Shown here: piece after piece, positions 9,396 to 17,892 of the stretch
Layout of the letters: each line of letters begins with the position of its first letter
Numbering within the stretch: the first letter of the stretch is position 1
Source: Lachnospiraceae bacterium
GTDB taxonomy: Bacteria; Bacillota_A; Clostridia; Lachnospirales; Lachnospiraceae
Reading direction: 5' to 3'
Assembly (NCBI GenBank): GCA_017634255.1
Contig: JAGBNT010000054.1
Coordinates: forward strand, 1 to 22,491
Length of the DNA: 22,491 nucleotides
Translations under genes and position numbers: made by a program
The notes under the pieces: generated by a model
What the model saw: only the letters and a program-made list of their open reading frames with translations
The model's database searches: none
What the model was told of the DNA's origin: nothing

Positions 9396-11153
9396 CTATT
9401 CCGGCAGCTTCACCACTACCCTGTCCCCGATAAGACGGCAGTACCCGTCTTTGGGATATGCCGGCATTTCCTGAACCTCTGGCATTGCCTTATATTGATT
9501 TATTACATCCGGCTCCTCTTCAATAGTCATGTTATTTCTAAGAACGGAAAGATAGGATGTAATAGTCTGTTCATAGGAAAGAGCAGTATTGTCTTCGCCG
9601 AAGATACCATAATGATTTCGAATAAGCTCAAAGTTAAACATCGTTTTTGAATTGATGTCCCCGACTATTACCACTCTCATATTCTGCCTGTCATAACCGT
9701 CTACGGCGGTCACATCGTCCGCTATCCTTGTAACGTATGAGAGAGTCCGGTCATACATGATCTTCTGCAAAACATATACCTCATTGCTGACTCTTATATT
9801 GCTGCAAAGGATAATGAGCGAGCAGACTATTGAGACAAGCTGGAGGCAACGGGAAAACCGCACCCTTTTCCCGCTGTCCTCTTCCGGACTTTCGCTTTCC
9901 CAGGAGGAAAGGGCAAACATAAGTATGTAGAGGAAAAATAAGGCATAGGAAACCCTGTACATAATAAAAATATTTCCCATTCCGATGGAGATCAGCATCA
10001 TCGCCAGGGGAAGCAGGATAAGCCCCAATACGGCGGCAAGAACCACATTGAGCGCTCCGGTCTTTCTTTTAGAGCTCAGCCGTATGAAGCATATTATAAG
10101 AATGAGCACAAGAACATAATTGCATATGGCACATTCAAGGGTTACCTCGTCGTCGTTTATAAAAAAGAACCTTAAAATGGCAAGGTAGTTCTTTCCCACC
10201 AGAGCGGGGATTGCCGAGACCCCCGAACCCAGATTTCCTGAAAGATTCCCCAGTCCGTTATAACCCCCTGCCGCCTCCACGCCCAGGCGATATATTTCCT
10301 CCTGATAAAAAAAGTAATACCATATCACTCCCAGCAGGAGGGAGACCCCGTGGCATACCCAGTGAAGAAACATCCTTAAATTTATTTTCTCTGTCAAAAG
10401 ATCCCTTATCATTATCAGGCTCACCGTAACGAGGATAACGCTGGCAAACGCCTGGTACATTCCCAGTGCGATAAAAAAACAGAGTGATCCCAGCAGCATA
10501 TTTACCAGCCTGGCTCTTTTATTTATTAAATACACTCCCAATACTGACATCAGAAGCGAAAACATATAGGCGTCCACAAGGAATGTGTATGAGGCATTAA
10601 GACTCGTCACAGTAATATTCGCTGACAAAATGCCTCCGACCAGCATTATATACCACTTATTTTTTATCTTTAGCATATCTGTAAGCAGGTATACGGCAAG
10701 GGCTATATAGATGATAGACAGCATACCCACGACCCAGGGCAGCTGGAAATTACCCCTTATGCTCCCATATAGAGGCTGCAAAAATCTTCCCAGCCTGACC
10801 TCCCAGCTATCCGCAAAGTGATCTATATAATTCAGGGCGTCATATCTGGGTATGAAATTAAAGCACTCGAAAGCGTTGGCAGCCATATAGAAAATAAAGG
10901 TTCCGATAAAGCTGTAAAAAAGCCTTACCCTGTCTATGATACTATCGTTTTTTACAGGAGCCACGGCAGCTGTTTTTTCAGCCGTTTTTTCGGGAACAGC
11001 CGGAAGGGCTTCCCGGCTCTCCTGAGGCTTTTTATCCTGAAATTTTTTCTCCTGCGTATCTTTATCCGGCGGTTTCTTAGCCGCCTTTGTCTCCTCTTTG
11101 GTCTCAAACCGTCTGCCGGTAACCTTTTCCCAATCGTCGTCAAAATTTATCAT
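9396..11153 (-). CDS. GtrII-type membrane glucosyltransferase with Lys/Glu/Pro-rich N-terminal tail
   Basis: A 585-residue polytopic membrane protein. A charged, cytosolic-looking tail (1 to about 70) is followed by about ten hydrophobic segments and a C-terminal soluble part (about 465-585). The segment RYDALNYIDHFADSWEVRLG (residues 103-122) leading into RFLQPLYG is characteristic of the GtrII glucosyltransferase family (Pfam Glucos_trans_II), GT-C-like enzymes that use a lipid-linked sugar on the outer face of the membrane. The XrtG-associated glycosyltransferase families described in Firmicutes fit this position. The gene starts 24 bases after the preceding stop with GAGAGGGA upstream. 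The sugar and acceptor are unknown; the operon suggests a surface glycan. Confidence 0.75.
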   Translation of the reverse strand: MINFDDDWEKVTGRRFETKEETKAAKKPPDKDTQEKKFQDKKPQESREALPAVPEKTAEKTAAVAPVKNDSIIDRVRLFYSFIGTFIFYMAANAFECFNFIPRYDALNYIDHFADSWEVRLGRFLQPLYGSIRGNFQLPWVVGMLSIIYIALAVYLLTDMLKIKNKWYIMLVGGILSANITVTSLNASYTFLVDAYMFSLLMSVLGVYLINKRARLVNMLLGSLCFFIALGMYQAFASVILVTVSLIMIRDLLTEKINLRMFLHWVCHGVSLLLGVIWYYFFYQEEIYRLGVEAAGGYNGLGNLSGNLGSGVSAIPALVGKNYLAILRFFFINDDEVTLECAICNYVLVLILIICFIRLSSKRKTGALNVVLAAVLGLILLPLAMMLISIGMGNIFIMYRVSYALFFLYILMFALSSWESESPEEDSGKRVRFSRCLQLVSIVCSLIILCSNIRVSNEVYVLQKIMYDRTLSYVTRIADDVTAVDGYDRQNMRVVIVGDINSKTMFNFELIRNHYGIFGEDNTALSYEQTITSYLSVLRNNMTIEEEPDVINQYKAMPEVQEMPAYPKDGYCRLIGDRVVVKLPE

Positions 11154-11177
11154 AGTCTCGCTGTCCCTCTCATATAT

Positions 11178-13667
11178 TCAGTTCCTGGAATCCTTAGAGC
11201 GTCTGTACAGATAGAGTGAATAGAGCACCGAGAGCAATACTCCTAAGAGAGTTAACCCCAAGCCCTTCCAAAGATTGGGATATTTATACTCTATCACCAT
11301 TTTCCCGGCTTCTATTCCCATAAGGCAGTTTTTGCTCGTCATAGGTCTGTCGGACACAAAACAGTCCATAAGACCCATCCCTGTGTTGACCTCCTCCTCG
11401 CACTCTATCGTCATTCCGGTGGGATAATAAGCAGTCTTCATTGGCACGATATGGCGCTCGGGCATCTGCCCCGGTTCTATTATCATTGCGTCATGCATTA
11501 TCTTTGCGATTGAAGGGTCCTCTGTAAGATAAAAATACAGGGGAATATTCAGGGCAAGCACGCGGATATTGTCATTATATACCGTGCCATAGAAGCTTAT
11601 CTGTTCCCCCGCGTCCGTCAGCGTTCCCAGAACCTTGTCCAGTCCGTTGACATAGTAGCAGGTCCAGTCCGCATAGCTCATCGGAAAGAGGTCGCAGTCC
11701 AAAACTCCGTAATCCACGGTCTCCAGCTCGGGATAGCCATTTTTAAACTTGATCATATTGCAGGTCATTCCTAAAAAAGTCTTCATCCTGTTTTCACGGT
11801 TTTCAGGTATTCCGTCCGCCAGTATCAAAATCTGCGTTCCGCTGTCCGCCAGCCTCTTTACCAGGTTTTCAGCCTCGGTCAGGCTGTCGTATGTAAATTC
11901 GCTAAGATAGATAACATCATATTTTGCAAGCTCGTCATATGTATAGTGATTGAGGTTGGTCTCCTCCGTCTCCTCTATCGTAGGATAAGCCAAAGACAGG
12001 GTGGCTGCGGCGTTTCCGATCCCGAGCGCCCGGAATTTCTCGCTTGTTCCCCATCTGCCCTCTATGTCCTGATGGAAAAATATATACTCCTCATTTTCGG
12101 CATATACCGAGTAGCCCAGCGCCTCTGCCGAATCCTTAAGCCGAAAATACTCGCGGTCATTCCCGTAGAGCTCGGCCTCAAGTGTCGTCTTCTTTATGAT
12201 GACGCTGTCATTTCCGAGCTGGAGCATCCTGTCAAATAGATACGGGTAGTAACCGTCCCTTAAGGCTATCTCGATCTGCGATATGTTTCTCTTTGTGGCT
12301 GCCCCCTCCCAGCCGTAGCCGTAGCTGGTCATAATCCTGTCTCCGTAATCCGAGATCATAAAGGCCACCGTAGAGCCCAGCTCACCGCCGTCAAAGAAAG
12401 CCAGCCTTTGCTTTGTAACCTCCTTAGCCTGCCTAATCAGGGTTTCATCCATTATCTTTTCATACCTGTCCCTGGGGTCCGTAGAGTTGGCATAGCCGCG
12501 TATATACCAAAGAGAGGGCAGGGTATCCAGGATAAGGAGAAACAGACAGACAAACAGCAGCTTTTTCTTTAGCGTCCTCCACTGCACAAGGCTTAAAAGA
12601 CTTAAGCCCACGGCAATGGATATGTATTTTAGCATCAGCAGGAATTTAGATGAGGGCATTACGGACAGCAGCGGGAACAGCAGGTTCGTGGAAAACAGCA
12701 GCATCATTATAGCCGTGATAAAGCCCGGTATCTGCATCCGCTTTGAGCATATTATCCCGAAAATGCTGACAAGGAAGATCGCCAGTCCGTAATAATATAT
12801 ATCACTGGAAACCGCCGAGCGGTAAAACGGATTTAAGCTGATAAATATACTCTGGAAGTGGTTTTCTATCTCCTCCCCCGCTCCGAAGTCAATAACCCCG
12901 GTCTGATAAGCGTTATAAAGCCACAGCCCTATTATCGCGTAGGGCAGGCACAGTGCCGCAAGAAGCCTCCTGAAACGCCTGCCTGTCCTGTTTGCTATAA
13001 GATAGATTATCATATACAGCAGGGAGGCAAGAAATATCATCGCCGAATAGTTTAGGGAGCTTAAGGTAATAAGGGTATATACGGCAATGAGCTTCGGTAT
13101 TATCCTCCAGCTGCCGTACATAAGGTAGTTGGAAACGTAAAAAAGAAACAGCGGCAAAAAGGCGTTTGCGAGGGCACGCCCCAGATCCCCCACTCCAAAA
13201 AGTATATACAGGTTGTTCGGGATAAAGAACCAGATTATACCCATGAACCAGCCGAGTATAGGTCTGTTCTCCCTCATTCCGACTATGTACCAGCAGGCGG
13301 AGCCTATAATGAATACAATAACAATATACAGCAGATAACCGATATATATGTTGCCCCTCATCAATAACTGGCACAGGGCGATGATATAGGGCGCCAGGGG
13401 AGGCTCCACCCTCAAGAGCTCTATTCCGTTAAACCAATAGGGGTCATAGAGCGGAAAGATAATCCCGTCCTGCCAGTTTTTGTAAAGGAAATCCCCGCGG
13501 TAAATATCGTACATGACGTCCGTTCCGGACGGGTACATGCCGTTATTGGAGACATACAAAACAATGAGCATGGACACTACCGTCCAGCTCAATAGCATTA
13601 CTATGGGCATGATGAGCTCCAGTATATAGAGCCTCGCCATTTTTTTATCTTTAGTTGTCTGTTCCAT
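11178..13667 (-). CDS. Large polytopic membrane protein, PTPS_related/YfhO-like (GT-C fold candidate)
   Basis: An 829-residue protein: N-terminal TM (about 14-38), then an extracytoplasmic loop with YPSGTDVMYDIYRGDFL (45-61) and NWQDGIIFPLYDPYWFNGIE (64-83), which is typical of the PTPS_related (PF10131) and YfhO-like families. About ten more TM segments reach residue 390, followed by a large extracytoplasmic domain (about 400-790) and one C-terminal TM ending in RRSKDSRN. The early acidic loop residue Asp50 is where GT-C enzymes keep their catalytic acid. Despite the Pfam name it contains no pterin-synthase domain; the name fits its co-occurrence with the neighbouring PTPS-like gene. It overlaps that gene by 17 bases; no clear ribosome binding site is seen, and a start at 13640 is possible. 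Confidence 0.7.
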   Translation of the reverse strand: MEQTTKDKKMARLYILELIMPIVMLLSWTVVSMLIVLYVSNNGMYPSGTDVMYDIYRGDFLYKNWQDGIIFPLYDPYWFNGIELLRVEPPLAPYIIALCQLLMRGNIYIGYLLYIVIVFIIGSACWYIVGMRENRPILGWFMGIIWFFIPNNLYILFGVGDLGRALANAFLPLFLFYVSNYLMYGSWRIIPKLIAVYTLITLSSLNYSAMIFLASLLYMIIYLIANRTGRRFRRLLAALCLPYAIIGLWLYNAYQTGVIDFGAGEEIENHFQSIFISLNPFYRSAVSSDIYYYGLAIFLVSIFGIICSKRMQIPGFITAIMMLLFSTNLLFPLLSVMPSSKFLLMLKYISIAVGLSLLSLVQWRTLKKKLLFVCLFLLILDTLPSLWYIRGYANSTDPRDRYEKIMDETLIRQAKEVTKQRLAFFDGGELGSTVAFMISDYGDRIMTSYGYGWEGAATKRNISQIEIALRDGYYPYLFDRMLQLGNDSVIIKKTTLEAELYGNDREYFRLKDSAEALGYSVYAENEEYIFFHQDIEGRWGTSEKFRALGIGNAAATLSLAYPTIEETEETNLNHYTYDELAKYDVIYLSEFTYDSLTEAENLVKRLADSGTQILILADGIPENRENRMKTFLGMTCNMIKFKNGYPELETVDYGVLDCDLFPMSYADWTCYYVNGLDKVLGTLTDAGEQISFYGTVYNDNIRVLALNIPLYFYLTEDPSIAKIMHDAMIIEPGQMPERHIVPMKTAYYPTGMTIECEEEVNTGMGLMDCFVSDRPMTSKNCLMGIEAGKMVIEYKYPNLWKGLGLTLLGVLLSVLYSLYLYRRSKDSRN

Positions 13668-14355
13668 TGGATATTATAGAATCAAAAATATCATTGAGAT
13701 TACTTCCGGCAATATTGTTCTGCATAGGAATGTTGCTCTGCATAGGAATGTTGCTCTGCATAGGAATATTGCTCTTCACAGGGATATTGCTCTGCATAGG
13801 AATATTGCTTTGCATCGGGATATTGCTCTGCACAGGGATGTTGCTCTGCATCGGATTATTCCCCATCATTATATAGTCATCCATATACGGAATCCCGTAG
13901 TGGTCATAGCTTACCGTATCTTCGTAGGGGTATTCCGTAACTCCCGATGCATTTTGTATCAGCTTCTCATCGGATATCTGCTGGGAGAAATCGTGGATAT
14001 ATGTCCTCGTAGGCGTCTCGCTTCCCTCCACGCGGATGACCTGTCCTCCAAGATTACCTATAATATCCCTGATCTTAGGCGCAAAATAATCCAGCATGCT
14101 CTCCAGAGTCGGGATGATAAGGTCGAAGGGCTCTATATCATTCATGACCTTGTCCTGATAGGGATTTATAAAGGCATTGATGCCCCTTTCAAAGTCATTA
14201 AATTCCATATATTTACTGCGGTCTATAAGTATATCCACCACAAATTCCCAGGTGTGGGGATGTATCTGCCCCCTCTTATTATTGAAAATAACATAATGGC
14301 TGGCGTTCAGATAGAATTTAAATCTGTATTCCCTTAATGCATTGGCTAATATCAT
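13651..14355 (-). CDS. PTPS-like protein with C-terminal hexapeptide repeats, XrtG-operon associated
   Basis: A 234-residue protein whose first 140 residues resemble 6-pyruvoyl-tetrahydropterin synthase/QueD. The zinc ligands are kept: NASH (His20) and IHPH (His32, His34). The pterin-anchoring-type Glu appears in VEGSETPTRTYIH. The catalytic Cys position (four before the HxH) is Arg28, and the LDH Asp-His motif reads MNDIE, so the normal lyase or synthase chemistry is unlikely. It fits the XrtG-associated 6-pyruvoyl-tetrahydropterin-synthase-related family known from Firmicutes. The tail carries seven NIP[MV][QK][SN] repeats plus a partial copy. The ATG at 14355 is preceded by AAGGAAG at ideal spacing, so I reject the GTG 54 bases further upstream. 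The partner paralogue is at 20262-20645. Confidence 0.8.
   Translation of the reverse strand: MILANALREYRFKFYLNASHYVIFNNKRGQIHPHTWEFVVDILIDRSKYMEFNDFERGINAFINPYQDKVMNDIEPFDLIIPTLESMLDYFAPKIRDIIGNLGGQVIRVEGSETPTRTYIHDFSQQISDEKLIQNASGVTEYPYEDTVSYDHYGIPYMDDYIMMGNNPMQSNIPVQSNIPMQSNIPMQSNIPVKSNIPMQSNIPMQSNIPMQNNIAGSNLNDIFDSIISNGTDN
13717..13857 (-). repeat. 18-base in-frame tandem repeat (seven full copies plus a partial one)
   Basis: The coding-strand repeat encodes NIPMQS-type hexapeptides: NIPVQS, NIPMQS twice, NIPVKS, NIPMQS twice, NIPMQN, preceded by a shortened NPMQS unit. Copies differ at one or two bases (for example CATAGG against CATCGG or CACAGG on the plus strand), so the array is not freshly expanded. 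The in-frame period means copy-number change by slippage would keep the reading frame. Confidence 0.95.
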
Positions 14356-14408
14356 GGTCGATCTTCCTTGAATATTTGATTTATAGTGAGTATGAATATG
14401 CCAGGACA

Positions 14409-15494
14409 CTAGTGCAGCGCCCAGAACTTCAGTTCCAGAAATACCTGAAATTCGGAATATATATCACTGTTTACGTCCGCAATACCGTTTAGGATATCAA
14501 AGCCCAGAAAATCACATTCACTGTCCAGGCTCCCGATATGCCTCATCTTATAAAGGTCCGTCTTCATCGAGATAATCGCAATGGTCTTCTTTGCCTTATC
14601 CTCAAAGCGGACATCCCTCTTATCCAATATATCGTCCAAAGCGTGCATAAGCTTTATCTTATTGCGCTCACTGCCATAAGCGTATAGTGAAAAGCCGAGA
14701 GGAAAAGCCTCTTCCTTCTTCTCCAGCTTTGAAAGGAACTCGGGCACTGTGCTTATATCAAAGACGGCGGGACCCTTGCTCTCAATCCCGATGCCATTGT
14801 CCATCCTGTGGTTTAAGCGGACCAGCTTGCCGTTTAATTCGTAATTTTCCTTTTCACTTTCATCGAGCCTTTTTACCAGACTGTTATATACGCTTACACT
14901 TATGATAGGAATTATATACAACAGGAAATACACTCCGAAAAGCAGAACGCTAAGTTCAACCTTTGCCTGCAAAAAGGTGTTGTTGTCCAGAAGCACGCTC
15001 CTGTTTGTCAGCAGGCATAAGCGATACTCCTTTCCTCCGTAATCAAACTTAACCCCGGAGGCGATATATTCCTTCTTGTTGACGACTATTTCCGCATGCT
15101 GTACCACATTGAGCTTCAGCGAATTGACAAAGGCTTCGGAGCTCTTTTCCGTGTAATAGTAGTCCGTCTTAAAGGACTGGTACTTATTGGTCTCGAGCGT
15201 ATCCTTTACGAACAGCAGGGACTGATCCTGCGAAAAGACCCAATATCTGTTGGTTGACGCATCCAGAGTGCTTAAGATGTTCTGGATGATCTCCTCGTTT
15301 GAACGGTTTTCCTTAAGGTTGATCTGGTCAATTACCAGCTGCACGTAGCTGTCCTGCTGGGTTGCGCATACAGCTACTATGCCGTCCTCATAGCGCTTTA
15401 GTGCATTTAATGTAATAAGGGTCATGACCGCCAGAAGTGCGGTCATAACAGCCGTAACAACGACAAGATTTTTCTTTTTAAACTTCCTGTTCAT
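14409..15494 (-). CDS. Two-TM sensor-like protein of the XrtG operon, possible degenerate GGDEF domain
   Basis: A 361-residue protein with TM1 (about 9-30), an extracytoplasmic domain (about 31-178) resembling a small Cache-type sensor region, TM2 (about 179-203), a short coiled linker (LDESEKENYELNGKLVRL) and a cytoplasmic domain of about 135 residues. The cytoplasmic part has the spacing and hydrophobic pattern of a GGDEF fold (LMHALDDILDKRDVRFEDKA, then TIAIISMKTD) but no GGDEF, DxxxLxN or metal-binding motif. It would therefore be non-catalytic if related. No histidine kinase motifs are present. It overlaps the glycosyltransferase gene by 17 bases. I infer a regulatory or structural partner of the neighbouring synthase; the GGDEF relation is a weak reading. 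Confidence 0.55.
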   Translation of the reverse strand: MNRKFKKKNLVVVTAVMTALLAVMTLITLNALKRYEDGIVAVCATQQDSYVQLVIDQINLKENRSNEEIIQNILSTLDASTNRYWVFSQDQSLLFVKDTLETNKYQSFKTDYYYTEKSSEAFVNSLKLNVVQHAEIVVNKKEYIASGVKFDYGGKEYRLCLLTNRSVLLDNNTFLQAKVELSVLLFGVYFLLYIIPIISVSVYNSLVKRLDESEKENYELNGKLVRLNHRMDNGIGIESKGPAVFDISTVPEFLSKLEKKEEAFPLGFSLYAYGSERNKIKLMHALDDILDKRDVRFEDKAKKTIAIISMKTDLYKMRHIGSLDSECDFLGFDILNGIADVNSDIYSEFQVFLELKFWALH

Positions 15495-16857
15495 CGTCTA
15501 TGTTGACCGCCTTTCTGAGCTTCGGTACCCAGCCGAAAAGCTTTGCTCCCTGCTCCTTAAGCGCTGCGACAAAGGAGTTACTCTCGTCCGTAAGGGTTTT
15601 GGTCTTCCATGCGCTGTTAGTCCCGATACTGTTTAATATCCCTGCCATACGTACAAAAAACATTATCATATTGAACAGGGACAGCAGCGGAACGACCCAC
15701 CAGTGCTTCTTATAATACATCGCAAGAGCCGGAAAATTTTTCATAAACAGCAGGATGGAGAAAAAATAAACATAGGAAATTATGATATACATGACCATCA
15801 TAAAGACCATCGAAAAGAGGATCATCTTTGCAGAATAGCCCATTATCATAAGGCAGATAAGAGCCACGTACCAGATCATCCTGGGGAAGGCGAAGGTATG
15901 GTCAAACATTAAGGTACGCACATTTACATCCTTAAGCATCCTTGTGGGACGGAAATTTTTGTCGTCAAAAAGCTTCGCTACCTCCAGACTGCCGCGCTGC
16001 CACCTCTGTCTTTGCGTATACAGCTTATCTATACCCTCTATCGGACCTACCAGATAAAGAGCGATATCGCAGACTTTAACCTTCTGGTGGAGGATGTGCT
16101 TCATCTGGAAAGTTATCTGCGTATCCTCCGCTATCGTGGAGGTGTCATACATCCTCGATTTTAAGACCGCGCTCTTTCTGAAAGCTGAAAATGCCCCGGA
16201 AAGAGTATAGACCTCACCTCTTTCGGATGCGTAGGTCCTTCCTGCCAGGAACGCCTGGGCGTATTCCATAAATTCGATCTTCCTCAAAAGCCTTGAAAAG
16301 AAATTCTTATATTCCTCAATCTGCTCAGGGATGGTAAGTATGGCTCCGGTCATACAGCCTATCTCCGGGTCCTCTTCAAAGGTATTGATCATGTACTGCA
16401 GCGCCCTGGGCTCCAGCTTCCCGTCGCTGTCGATATTGATTATGTATTTTCCGGTACTGTTGTAAAGCGCAAGATTTAACGCCCGGGATTTTCCCTGCTC
16501 GGAGGTGAGCCACTGCATCCTGAGCTCCGGAAAGTCCTTCTGTGCCCTTGTATATACCTTAAAGCTCTTTGTATCCTCAGAGTTGTTATTGACCAGAAAA
16601 ATTCGTATCTTGTCGTTATCATAGGTGGAATCGTTCACTGACTGTATACATTCATACAGTGAATCGTAAGAATTATAGACCGGGATTATCAGAGAGATCT
16701 CCGGATCCGCTGCAGGGTTCGGCGGGATATGGTTTTTCAGCCGCTTCTTTATAAGCACAATAGCAGAGCCAAGGGCGGGTAATATTTCCATCATGAATGG
16801 AATCAATACCCATGCACTCCAGAATATGAATGAACCAAGCCAGACCCTTAATGTCAA
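15478..16857 (-). CDS. XrtG-associated family 2 glycosyltransferase (processive type)
   Basis: A 459-residue membrane glycosyltransferase. An N-terminal TM is followed by a GT2 catalytic domain: SLIIPVYNSY (about 55-64), the DxD-type motif DSDG (143-146), the TED-like IAEDTQ (Glu244, Asp245) and the Q-x-x-R-W motif QRQRW (282-286), followed by three or four TM segments. This is the cellulose/hyaluronan synthase-like layout of enzymes that polymerise from nucleotide sugars at the inner membrane face. It matches the small GT2 clade known to sit beside exosortase G in Firmicutes. The start is TTG at 16857, with a strong AAGGAAGGAG 8 bases upstream, four bases after the xrtG stop. Sugar specificity is not readable. 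Confidence 0.88.
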   Translation of the reverse strand: MTLRVWLGSFIFWSAWVLIPFMMEILPALGSAIVLIKKRLKNHIPPNPAADPEISLIIPVYNSYDSLYECIQSVNDSTYDNDKIRIFLVNNNSEDTKSFKVYTRAQKDFPELRMQWLTSEQGKSRALNLALYNSTGKYIINIDSDGKLEPRALQYMINTFEEDPEIGCMTGAILTIPEQIEEYKNFFSRLLRKIEFMEYAQAFLAGRTYASERGEVYTLSGAFSAFRKSAVLKSRMYDTSTIAEDTQITFQMKHILHQKVKVCDIALYLVGPIEGIDKLYTQRQRWQRGSLEVAKLFDDKNFRPTRMLKDVNVRTLMFDHTFAFPRMIWYVALICLMIMGYSAKMILFSMVFMMVMYIIISYVYFFSILLFMKNFPALAMYYKKHWWVVPLLSLFNMIMFFVRMAGILNSIGTNSAWKTKTLTDESNSFVAALKEQGAKLFGWVPKLRKAVNIDDEQEV

Positions 16858-16861
16858 GCGC

Positions 16862-17611
16862 TTACTCCTTCCTTTCGCTGATCTCCTTTATACTCTCTGT
16901 CTCCTCTTTAAATGCCGCTATCTCCTCTGACTTAACGTCATCTCCCCAGGATTTATCGGCTTTGATCCTGCCCTCGCTGTCTTTCTCCTCTTCGCCCTCG
17001 GAGGCTTTTTTCTTTCCGCCGATGTTATAGCGGAAATTGCCTACCTTCATCCTGACAACCTGTGACTTCGTAAATACATAGAAATACATCACCACCGTCA
17101 CAAAGTAGAAAAAGATCCTTCCTACATAGGTATGCGCGATATAATATGATCGCGTTCCTCCAAAATATATGATCTCGCAGATGAGCACTATCCTTATCGC
17201 ATTGGCAAGGATGATGTAAAATACTCCGAGAACGCTTAATACTATCCTTTCAAATGCGTCGTATACCTTGTAGAATACCAGCAGTGAAAGATAGGCAAGT
17301 ATCTCGATGATACCCGAACATTCGAAGTCTATCTGCAGCGTTAACGAACCCTCGTTCCTGGTCTGTATAAAAATAATCCCGTACCGGAAAAACGTCTGAA
17401 AGGTGGATGTTACTCTCCCGACGATCCCTGCCAGAGCCGCTACTGCTCTGGATAGGGGTCCCACAGCAACAGGACGTATATACACCATTCCGAATATGAA
17501 GAGCCCCACCGAGCCGACAAGCTCAAACCATGCCTGCAGCTTTGCTTTATGCAGGGTTATCAGTACAAATATCCATAATATGAAAAATATAACGCCTAAA
17601 AGTATATACAT
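16862..17611 (-). CDS. xrtG: Exosortase family protein XrtG
   Basis: A 249-residue polytopic membrane protein with the three exosortase active-site residues in the correct order: Cys98 in FECSGIIE, Arg140 in ANAIRIVLI and His160 in IAHTYVGRIFF. Exosortases are membrane cysteine transpeptidases thought to cleave C-terminal sorting tails. The Gram-positive XrtG subfamily pairs with Firmicu-CTERM tails and with a specific GT2 enzyme, both found here. A charged cytosolic C-terminal tail (about 195-249, KKKASEGEEEKDSEGR) follows the last TM. ATG at 17611 with AGGGAG upstream, 20 bases after the small gene. The likely substrate is the secreted protein at 17965-19824. Confidence 0.9.
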   Translation of the reverse strand: MYILLGVIFFILWIFVLITLHKAKLQAWFELVGSVGLFIFGMVYIRPVAVGPLSRAVAALAGIVGRVTSTFQTFFRYGIIFIQTRNEGSLTLQIDFECSGIIEILAYLSLLVFYKVYDAFERIVLSVLGVFYIILANAIRIVLICEIIYFGGTRSYYIAHTYVGRIFFYFVTVVMYFYVFTKSQVVRMKVGNFRYNIGGKKKASEGEEEKDSEGRIKADKSWGDDVKSEEIAAFKEETESIKEISERKE

Positions 17612-17631
17612 TTAAAGCTCCCTGGGCGGTA

Positions 17632-17808
17632 CTATTCAGAGATGAGAGGAGGCTTTTGATATAGCTTACGATTTATGTATTCTTTTTTCTTCTCCAGATA
17701 AGCTATGGTCTTTGTGGCATTCTCTTCATGCGCGAGGGCTAAAGCTTCTTCTACAATTTCAAGCTGGTCAAAAAGATTCCCGTTATATTCTTTTTCATTT
17801 GTAGGCAT
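17632..17808 (-). CDS. Small helical protein, first gene of the xrtG operon, function unknown
   Basis: A 58-residue, soluble, probably helical protein (EIVEEALALAHEENATKTIA then YLEKKKEYINRKL). I do not recognise the family. The ATG at 17808 is chosen because AGGGAGG lies 7 bases upstream; a GTG nine bases earlier would overlap that site. It lies 20 bases before xrtG, downstream of a predicted promoter and a palindrome. It could be a chaperone-like or regulatory partner, but nothing in the sequence says so. Confidence 0.65.
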   Translation of the reverse strand: MPTNEKEYNGNLFDQLEIVEEALALAHEENATKTIAYLEKKKEYINRKLYQKPPLISE

Positions 17809-17825
17809 ATGCAGCACCTCCCTGT

Positions 17826-17862
17826 TTATAATAAACGAAATGATTTATTTCACTTACTATGA
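17826..17862. repeat. Imperfect palindrome in the xrtG operon leader
   Basis: Arms of 16 bases (17826-17841 and 17847-17862) around a five-base loop, closely matching the perfect copy at 20034-20070. There are four arm differences. In minus-strand RNA three of them become G-U pairs and only one is a mismatch, so the hairpin is largely kept in the transcript of the operon. It ends 17 bases before the ATG and just upstream of the ribosome binding site. Confidence 0.75.
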
Positions 17863-17863
17863 T

Positions 17864-17892
17864 ATTTTAGCATCCTGATAAGGTGAAAACAA
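17864..17892 (-). promoter_or_regulatory. Predicted sigma-A promoter of the xrtG operon
   Basis: The minus strand reads TTGTTT, a 17-base spacer, then TAAAAT preceded by TGC, which gives an extended -10. The start point would be near 17857, so the leader would contain the palindrome at 17826-17862. The -35 box touches the terminator of the upstream gene. Predicted by eye. Confidence 0.5.

Noticed and set aside
13717..13857. CRISPR-like array of short regular repeats
   Set aside because: The 18-base units are contiguous with no spacers, are in frame within a gene and encode a hexapeptide repeat.
14356..14409. GTG start adding 18 residues to the PTPS-like protein
   Set aside because: The ATG at 14355 has AAGGAAG at ideal spacing and matches the family N-terminus; the GTG has no site upstream.
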